Shown piece by piece: positions 1 to 8,687 of a DNA stretch of 13,839 nt. The DNA is from CAZWHE01 sp964633825. Lineage in GTDB: Bacteria > Planctomycetota > B15-G4 > CAYZWU01. The first letter of the stretch is position 1, and the number at the start of each line of letters is the position of its first letter. The notes below the pieces were generated by a model that saw nothing but the letters and a program-made list of their open reading frames with translations, was not told the DNA's origin and did not search any database. The position numbers and the translations under genes are program-made. Where the stretch lies: assembly GCA_964633825.1 (NCBI GenBank), contig CAZWHE010000109.1:1-13839 (forward strand), read 5' to 3'.

Positions 1-499
1 CATACCGCCCGGGCATCTTTTTTCCCTTAAAAACGCGGGAGGGATCTGAATGCATGCCGATGGCCCCCACCCGGCGGTCGAACATCGCCCCGTGGCTGGC
101 CGGACCGCCGCCAAACCCCCATCGTTTCATCGCACCTGTAAAGCCCCTTCCCTTGCTCGGTCCGATGACATCGACAAGATCGCCGACCTCGAACGTTTCG
201 GCGGTGAGTGTATCTCCTTTTTTGAATTCCTCGGGTTTATCAACGCGAAACTCCGCCAAAACCTTGACGGGAGCAACCTCGGCTTTCTTGAAATGGCCTT
301 TTAAAGGTTTGCTGACGCGCTGCGGTTTTTGTTCCATAAAACCGATCTGTACGGCACAATACCCGTCCGTCTTTTTGCTCTTCACCTGAACGACTCTACA
401 GGGACCGGCTTCTATTACGGTAACGGGCACCTGTTTCCCCTCGGAATCGAAGAGCTGGGTCATTCCTTCTTTTCGACCCAGAATAAATTTAGAACACAC
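1..499 (-). CDS. rplC: 50S ribosomal protein L3, 5' part (cut by window edge)
   Basis: Ribosomal protein L3 binds 23S rRNA early in large-subunit assembly and reaches the peptidyl-transferase centre. The reading frame gives 166 residues starting CSKFILGRKEGMTQLFDSEG after the initiator. It includes the L3 hallmarks 'VTVIEAGPCRVVQVK', 'DVIGPSKGRGFTGAMKRWGF' and 'GPASHGAMFDRRVGAIGM', then runs off the window edge at base 1. The family is usually a little over 200 residues, so roughly the last fifth to quarter is missing. The start is GTG at 497-499, preceded at 7 nt by AAAGGG (507-512); no ATG start gives the conserved N-terminus. It follows rpsJ after 29 nt, the normal S10-operon order, so it should be cotranscribed from the promoter upstream of rpsJ. 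The identification is secure; the choice of GTG is very likely. Confidence 0.96.
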   Translation of the reverse strand, partial: MCSKFILGRKEGMTQLFDSEGKQVPVTVIEAGPCRVVQVKSKKTDGYCAVQIGFMEQKPQRVSKPLKGHFKKAEVAPVKVLAEFRVDKPEEFKKGDTLTAETFEVGDLVDVIGPSKGRGFTGAMKRWGFGGGPASHGAMFDRRVGAIGMHSDPSRVFKGKKMPGRY

Positions 500-528
500 G
501 ATATATCCCTTTCCAGACCTGGTGAATC

Positions 529-834
529 CTATGCCTTAACCCTAATGTCCACTCCTGCGGGCAGGTTGAGTCTGCTGATTGAGTCCACTGTTTTTGCAGT
601 GGGCTCAACGATATAAATCAAACGCTTATGTGTCCGGATTTCGAACTGTTCCCGCGACTTCTTGTCGATGTGAGGTGAACGGTTGACCGTATACCTCTCG
701 ATGCGCGTTGGCAGAGGAATCGGACCGGCCACTCGGGCTCCGGTGCGTTTGGCTGTTTCCACAATGTCGGCAGACGACTGGTCGAGCGTTTCGTGGTCGT
801 AAGCCTCAAGCCTGATGATAATTTTTTGGTTCAT
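529..834 (-). CDS. rpsJ: 30S ribosomal protein S10
   Basis: S10 is a head protein of the small ribosomal subunit; in bacteria that have Nus factors it also partners NusB in antitermination. The 101-residue product starts MNQKIIIRLEAYDHETLDQS and contains the diagnostic blocks 'GPIPLPTRIERYTVNRSPHIDKKSREQFEIRTHKRLI' (residues about 38-74, shown here as adjoining motifs) and 'LPAGVDIRVKA' at the C-terminus. Length is typical for the family. The start is ATG (832-834); the upstream GGAG (845-848) is 10 nt away and can be folded into a hairpin. It is the first gene of an S10-type operon and is followed 29 nt later by rplC. A strong promoter lies about 180 nt upstream. No fusA-linked tuf precedes it, unlike in many str-S10 clusters. 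Stop is TAG. Confidence 0.98.
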   Translation of the reverse strand: MNQKIIIRLEAYDHETLDQSSADIVETAKRTGARVAGPIPLPTRIERYTVNRSPHIDKKSREQFEIRTHKRLIYIVEPTAKTVDSISRLNLPAGVDIRVKA

Positions 835-842
835 CGCACATT

Positions 843-862
843 AACTCCGAATCTGCAGAGTT
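843..862 (-). promoter_or_regulatory. Hairpin sequestering the rpsJ Shine-Dalgarno
   Basis: In the rpsJ leader RNA, AACUCUG (856-862) can pair with CGGAGUU (843-849), giving seven base pairs (one G-U) around a six-base loop CAGAUU. The 3' arm contains GGAG, the only Shine-Dalgarno candidate for rpsJ. An upstream GAAUC (869-873) is complementary to GAUUC (849-853), four bases of which lie in the loop. The two pairings could therefore form an H-type pseudoknot or compete. Start-site masking in the S10 leader is plausible as feedback control, but the pairing is read by eye only. Confidence 0.5.
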
Positions 863-1011
863 CCCTTCGATTCTCTCCGGGTTCTCCGGCACCGGCAGGG
901 GATATCCGCCACTATCGGATTCCGGCTTCATAATCCCTTTAAGAAGGCATTTCTGAAACCGATGAAGGTCTTGCAATATCAACAATTTAACTGCGGGCGT
1001 AAAGACAGGCG

Positions 1012-1039
1012 ATTCTACAGGATCGCCAAATAGTGTCAA
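1012..1039 (-). promoter_or_regulatory. Sigma70-type promoter for the S10 operon
   Basis: On the minus strand a perfect -35 box TTGACA (1034-1039) is followed after 16 bp by TAGAAT (1012-1017), five of six matches to the -10 consensus. AT-rich DNA just upstream (about 1041-1160) could serve as an UP element. Transcription would begin near 1004-1006 and give a leader of about 170 nt before rpsJ. This explains how rpsJ-rplC can be expressed independently of fusA. No experimental start is known to me; the call rests on box quality and position. Confidence 0.75.
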
Positions 1040-1040
1040 C

Positions 1041-1064
1041 CTCTTTTTTTTTCGATAAAAAGAG
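1041..1064. repeat. 8-bp inverted repeat abutting the rpsJ promoter -35 box
   Basis: CTCTTTTT (1041-1048) and AAAAAGAG (1057-1064) are perfect inverted arms around an 8-nt centre and end one base before the -35 hexamer of the rpsJ promoter. Because it is A/T-rich it could be part of an UP element, a bent A-tract, or a site for a DNA-binding regulator. There is no T-run after it on the minus strand, so it does not look like a terminator. Confidence 0.4.
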
Positions 1065-1305
1065 AATTCGAAGATCACAAAGCAACATAATTCATTTTAA
1101 AACAATATGTTAGTTTCAACATAGGGAATGGTATTTTTTAAACACTGCACACAAGCTCGGAATTTTCAAAAATAAGGAGCGGAATGATTCATTTGAAGGG
1201 GAAAAGACCATCACGAGACACCCCTGCCGACCTGAATACGGGAAGGGTATCAGTACGCCGGAATTTGTGTGATGCCGGAACCTTAATAAGTCGGATTGAT
1301 CTCAT

Positions 1306-3339
1306 CTAAAACGACGGAGCCGGTTGGTATTTGTACGGCTCGAGAGAAAAGCTTGCTCGTCCCTGAGACAGCGACCTGATTGTCGTCGAATAGCCGAAAA
1401 CATTGGCAAGAGGAACGAGCCCCCTGATGATGGCCGGATCTTCATTTGTTTCAATTTCTCGGATCTTTGCCCGCCTCGCGTTCAGATCGGATTGGATCCC
1501 GCTCATATATTCCATGGGAGAATTGATCTCAAAAGACATGATGGGCTCGAGTATGACGGTTTCTCCCTTTTCCATTGCATCTTTGAACGCCATCTCGGCA
1601 GCCACGCCGAAGGCGATTTCACCCGATCTGACGGGATCGAATTTGCCGCCCAGAACAGTCACTTTAACGCTCGTCACGGTGAAGCCGAGCGAGAGGCCCG
1701 AAAGGGCCGTACTTCGTATCGAATGTTCGATGGTTGGCCAATACATCTTCGGAATATCCGCAGAATCGAGATTGCACTCATACCGGATGCCGCGCTCATT
1801 GGCCAGAGGTTCGACGCGTAGAACGATTTGGCCGAATAATTCCTTGTCGCCAACTGTTTTATGAAAAGTACCGCTCCCTTCAGCAGCCCCGGCAATGGTT
1901 TGCTTATATGCCACCCGGGGCTTGCCGACTCGCACGTTCAATTTGAAATCCCTGAGCAGTTTTCCCTTGATAATCTCCAAGTGAAGCTCACCCATTCCTG
2001 AGATGATCATCTGGCCCGTTTCTTCATCAATGTACCAGGAAAAAGTCGGGTCGTCTTTAGCCAGAATGTCGAATGCATTCAGCAGATCGTCTTTATCCTT
2101 CAGGCTCTGGGGCTCGATCGACATGGAAATAACGGTCTCGGCGAAACTCATTCCTTCGAGAAGAATGGGTCTGTTTCTGGGACAGACGGTGTCCCCTGTG
2201 CTCGTGATCTTGAGCCCGATCACGGCGACGATCTCACCCGGTCCCGCCTCCTCTATGGCGTTCCTCTCATCGGCATGCATGAGGAACATGCGCGTGATTC
2301 TTTCCGATTTGTTTTTCCTGGGATTGAAGACGGCATTCCCCTTCTTGAGGACGCCGGAGTAAACCCGCAGGAACGCGAATTCTCCGTGTGTTTCGTGAAC
2401 CGTCTTGAACACCTGGGCGCAGAGAGGCTCATCATGCAGAGGTTTGCGAATGACCTCTTTCCCCCGCCCGGGTTCGATCCCACAAACCGACCCGCGATCA
2501 ACAGGTGAAGGGAGGAAATCGACAACAGCGTTCAGAATGGGCTGGACCCCCTTGTTTTTGAAAGCCGCGCCACACAGCACCGGCACGATCCCGGAGCTCA
2601 TCGTCGCCTGCCGAAGGGCCGCTCTGATCTCGTTTTCCTTCAAGAGAACGTCGTCAATGTACTTTTCCATAATCACATCCGAACGTTCGGCGAGCTGTTC
2701 CAGCATTTGCTGCCGACGGGATTCGGCTTCACCGATCAGGGGTTCGGGGATCTCTTCAATAACGGGTTCGGCTCCCAAATCGTCATCCCTGTAAAACACG
2801 GCTTTCATCTCTATGAGATCGACGATTCCTATAAAATCTTTTTCAGAGCCGATCGGAATCTGGACGGGCACGGCAGGCGCCCCGAGACGTTTTTTGATAT
2901 CATCCACGACGCGGAAGAAATGGGCTCCCACTCTGTCCAATTTGTTGACGAATATAACTCGGGGAATTTCATAATTGTTCGCTTGCCGCCACACCGTCTC
3001 CGATTGGGCCTGCACACCGGCGACACCGTCGATGATTCCGATTGCGCCGTCCAGAACTCGGAGCGATCTTTCCACCTCAACCGTGAAATCGACATGCCCC
3101 GGAGTATCGATAATGTTGATTCTATGGTCGTTCCAGTAGCAGGTTGTTGCCGCTGATGTGATCGTGATGCCTCTTTTTTGCTCCTCTTCGAGGTAATCCA
3201 TCCGGGCCGTTCCCTCGTGAACCTCCCCCATTCGGTGCTCTACACCGGTATAGTACAGGATTCTCTCGGTCAGGGTTGTTTTCCCGGCATCGATATGGGC
3301 GATGATCCCAATATTTCGAATCTTGGCTAGATCGATCAT
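1306..3339 (-). CDS. fusA: Translation elongation factor G (divergent domain IV)
   Basis: EF-G is the ribosomal GTPase that drives tRNA-mRNA translocation and, with RRF, ribosome recycling. The 677-residue product has G1 AHIDAGKTT (14-22), switch I RGITIT (56-61), G3 DTPGH (78-82, with the conserved His82), G4 NKLD (132-135) and a GAAFKN G5-type motif, followed by domains II-V. Domain V ends with 'VFGYSTTIRSLSQGRASF' and stops soon after, lacking the usual C-terminal tail. In domain IV, the usual QSGGRGQYGHV-like loop reads KTVGDKELFGQI (494-505). The tip loop reads GKFDPVRSGE, with Asp568 where E. coli has His583. These traits suggest a divergent, perhaps spdEFG-like, subfamily. The start is ATG (3337-3339), with AGGA 10 nt upstream; an in-frame GTG at 3357 has poor Shine-Dalgarno spacing. 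Terminator-like hairpins separate it from rpsG, and no tuf follows. Confidence 0.96.
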   Translation of the reverse strand: MIDLAKIRNIGIIAHIDAGKTTLTERILYYTGVEHRMGEVHEGTARMDYLEEEQKRGITITSAATTCYWNDHRINIIDTPGHVDFTVEVERSLRVLDGAIGIIDGVAGVQAQSETVWRQANNYEIPRVIFVNKLDRVGAHFFRVVDDIKKRLGAPAVPVQIPIGSEKDFIGIVDLIEMKAVFYRDDDLGAEPVIEEIPEPLIGEAESRRQQMLEQLAERSDVIMEKYIDDVLLKENEIRAALRQATMSSGIVPVLCGAAFKNKGVQPILNAVVDFLPSPVDRGSVCGIEPGRGKEVIRKPLHDEPLCAQVFKTVHETHGEFAFLRVYSGVLKKGNAVFNPRKNKSERITRMFLMHADERNAIEEAGPGEIVAVIGLKITSTGDTVCPRNRPILLEGMSFAETVISMSIEPQSLKDKDDLLNAFDILAKDDPTFSWYIDEETGQMIISGMGELHLEIIKGKLLRDFKLNVRVGKPRVAYKQTIAGAAEGSGTFHKTVGDKELFGQIVLRVEPLANERGIRYECNLDSADIPKMYWPTIEHSIRSTALSGLSLGFTVTSVKVTVLGGKFDPVRSGEIAFGVAAEMAFKDAMEKGETVILEPIMSFEINSPMEYMSGIQSDLNARRAKIREIETNEDPAIIRGLVPLANVFGYSTTIRSLSQGRASFSLEPYKYQPAPSF

Positions 3340-3393
3340 TGTTTGATCTTCCTGCACCGCTCCGCCCGGCGCACCATCAGAATGACCGGGATC

Positions 3394-3431
3394 AAAAAAA
3401 ACCCGACCAATCTGACATGGTTCGGGTTTTT
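3394..3431. terminator. Bidirectional intrinsic terminator between rpsG and fusA
   Basis: On the minus strand an A-rich run leads into CCCGA plus CC, a ten-base loop, then GG and TCGGG, followed by eight T residues (3394-3401). The stem has about seven GC-rich pairs with one bulged A and extends with A-T pairs. The T-run on one side and the matching run on the other (3427-3431) make it terminator-like in both directions. It would end or attenuate transcripts coming from rpsL-rpsG before fusA. Confidence 0.8.
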
Positions 3432-3440
3432 ATAACTTTC

Positions 3441-3465
3441 AGGAAGAAAATCCCCGCAAGGGGAT
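3441..3465 (-). terminator. Terminator-like hairpin overlapping the rpsG stop
   Basis: A perfect six-pair stem AUCCCC/GGGGAU with the four-base loop UUGC (3450-3465) begins at the first base of the area just after the rpsG stop codon, which it overlaps by one base. It is followed by TTTTCTTCC (3441-3449). Alone it is a moderate terminator; together with the stronger hairpin 20 nt downstream it looks like a tandem arrangement. It could also protect the rpsL-rpsG mRNA 3' end. Confidence 0.55.
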
Positions 3466-3941
3466 CACTTCCAGGCAAAATGAGCGAAAGCCTTGTTGGC
3501 TTCGGCCATCTTGTGAGTGTTTTCGCGAACCGTTATCGCGGCACCCTGCTTGTTATACGCATCACTGAGCTCGTCCGCCAGGCGCTGAGCCATGGGCTTC
3601 CCTTTTCTTTTCCTGGCTGCTTGAAGAATCCAGCGGATGGCCAGAGACTGCTGTCTCTCTTTCTTGATCTCGAAAGGAACCTGAAGAGTCGCACCACCCA
3701 CCCTTTTAGACCGAACCTCGATCATAGGTTTGACGTTGTTGACGGCTGTTAAAAATGATTCGAGCGGCTCCTGGTCGGTTATCCTGGCGCCCAGAACATC
3801 CATGGCGCCATAGAAAATCTTCTGGGCAACCGTCTTCTTGCCGCCCCACATCAGATTATTGATGAATTTGGAGACGAGCTTGCTGTTAAACCTGGGATCG
3901 GGATTCAGGTATTTTCCAGTCGATTCATATTTGCGAGGCAT
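3465..3941 (-). CDS. rpsG: 30S ribosomal protein S7
   Basis: S7 nucleates assembly of the 30S head on the 3' major domain of 16S rRNA and lines the E-site side of the mRNA channel. The 158-residue product starts MPRKYESTGKYLNPDPRF and shows the family blocks 'SKFINNLMWGGKKTVAQKI' (about 24-42), 'VKPMIEVRSKRVGGATLQVP' (about 70-89), 'LAIRWILQAARKR' and the C-terminal 'KMAEANKAFAHFAW'. Length matches the family (about 156). The start ATG (3939-3941) has GAGGA about 10 nt upstream. It follows rpsL after 32 nt, a gap too short to hold the long intercistronic S7-binding structure known from E. coli. Terminator-like hairpins follow it immediately, so rpsL-rpsG may form a separate transcript from fusA. 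Confidence 0.98.
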   Translation of the reverse strand: MPRKYESTGKYLNPDPRFNSKLVSKFINNLMWGGKKTVAQKIFYGAMDVLGARITDQEPLESFLTAVNNVKPMIEVRSKRVGGATLQVPFEIKKERQQSLAIRWILQAARKRKGKPMAQRLADELSDAYNKQGAAITVRENTHKMAEANKAFAHFAWK

Positions 3942-3973
3942 GATTATTTTGTCCTCAAATTGATTTTCAATTC

Positions 3974-4348
3974 TTATTTTTTCGGTCTTTTGGTTCCATA
4001 AAGGGATCGACCCTGCCTTCTGTCCTCGACACCGGCGGCATCGAGAGTTCCCCGAATCACGTGATACCTGACACCAGGGAGATCCCTCACACGTCCGCCC
4101 CGAATCAGAACGATTGAATGTTCCTGTAAGTTGTGCTTTTCACCGGGGATATATACAGTAACCTCTTTCCCGTTGGACAACTTGACTCGAGCAATTTTTC
4201 GAAGCGCCGAATTGGGCTTCTTGGGAGTCTGAATCTTCACCTGTGTACAGACTCCGCGTTTTTGGGGACAACCCTCGAGAACGGGGGTTTTCGACTTCTT
4301 GGAAAGGCTTTTTCGCCCTTTCCGGATCAGCTGATTGATGGTCGGCAT
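3974..4348 (-). CDS. rpsL: 30S ribosomal protein S12
   Basis: S12 sits at the decoding centre of the small subunit and controls accuracy and streptomycin response. The 124-residue product starts MPTINQLIRKGRKSL and contains 'GCPQKRGVCTQV' (26-37), 'TPKKPNSALRK' (41-51, with Lys43), 'PGEKHNLQEHS' (68-78) and 'IRGGRVRDLPGVRYH' (82-96). Asp89, the residue methylthiolated by RimO in E. coli, is kept. Position 88 is Arg (codon AGG, 4085-4087) instead of the usual Lys. The start is ATG (4346-4348), with GGGAG 6 nt upstream; an in-frame start 11 codons earlier would add residues not found in the family. It is the first gene after a promoter-bearing spacer downstream of rpoC and is followed by rpsG after 32 nt. 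Confidence 0.98.
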   Translation of the reverse strand: MPTINQLIRKGRKSLSKKSKTPVLEGCPQKRGVCTQVKIQTPKKPNSALRKIARVKLSNGKEVTVYIPGEKHNLQEHSIVLIRGGRVRDLPGVRYHVIRGTLDAAGVEDRRQGRSLYGTKRPKK

Positions 4349-4396
4349 CAAAAGCTCCCTATCTGAGAGAGAAAATAACAAGACAAAAGGCTAACT

Positions 4397-4424
4397 AGTA
4401 TATTCTGCAATCTCAACCGATCAA
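4397..4424 (-). promoter_or_regulatory. Probable promoter for the rpsL-rpsG unit
   Basis: In the 121-nt rpoC-rpsL spacer, TTGATC (4419-4424) and TATACT (4397-4402) are separated by 16 bp on the minus strand, four and five matches to the sigma70 consensus. Transcription would start near 4390 and give a 5' UTR of about 40 nt. No terminator is visible after rpoC, so read-through from rpoBC probably contributes too. Confidence 0.55.
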
Positions 4425-4434
4425 GCGCAGAATA
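4401..4434. repeat. 8-bp inverted repeat around the rpsL promoter
   Basis: TATTCTGC (4401-4408) and GCAGAATA (4427-4434) are perfect inverted arms separated by 18 bp. One arm overlaps the -10 box and the other lies just upstream of the -35 box, so arm centres are 26 bp apart. The placement is that of an operator able to block RNA polymerase. Only two bases of one arm would lie in the promoter hexamer, so the match is not a by-product of the promoter consensus. Confidence 0.4.
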
Positions 4435-4469
4435 ACAAAGGGGAACGAATTCTTTTGCTTTTTATCGGA

Positions 4470-8683
<4,214 letters not shown>

Positions 8684-8687
<4 letters not shown>

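Larger units (their letters stand above)
835..1305. other. 471-bp fusA-rpsJ intergenic region, no tuf gene
   Basis: No convincing protein gene lies between the fusA stop and rpsJ, where many bacteria carry tuf. The half near fusA (about 1140-1305) holds a small bulged hairpin (1232-1253) without a U-tract and a 41-codon plus-strand reading frame (1184-1309) of doubtful reality. The middle (about 1041-1160) is AT-rich. A sigma70-type promoter sits at 1012-1039. The remaining stretch, about 170 nt, is the likely 5' leader of the S10 operon and contains a short stem at about 915-931 and a hairpin at 843-862 that covers the rpsJ Shine-Dalgarno. A minus-strand frame across 806-1078 overlaps rpsJ and the promoter, resembles nothing I know and is taken as noise. 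Confidence 0.75.

Noticed and set aside
806..1078. 90-codon minus-strand frame before rpsJ
   Set aside because: It overlaps the start of rpsJ and runs through the predicted promoter. It starts with GTG and resembles no protein, including EF-Tu.
1183..1193. Small palindrome AATGA-T-TCATT
   Set aside because: Five-base arms in AT-rich DNA are expected by chance, and it has no link to a promoter.
1232..1253. Bulged hairpin downstream of fusA as a terminator
   Set aside because: The stem has seven pairs with one bulge but no U-run follows, so intrinsic termination is not supported.
3340..3357. Upstream GTG start for fusA
   Set aside because: The only purine-rich stretch before it is two bases away, and the extra six residues are not seen in EF-G. 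The ATG at 3339 gives the standard N-terminus.
3429..3459. Promoter for fusA (TTGCGG, 19 bp, TATAAA)
   Set aside because: The -35 match is poor, spacing is long, the boxes overlap the two hairpins, and its transcript would have to pass the stronger terminator.
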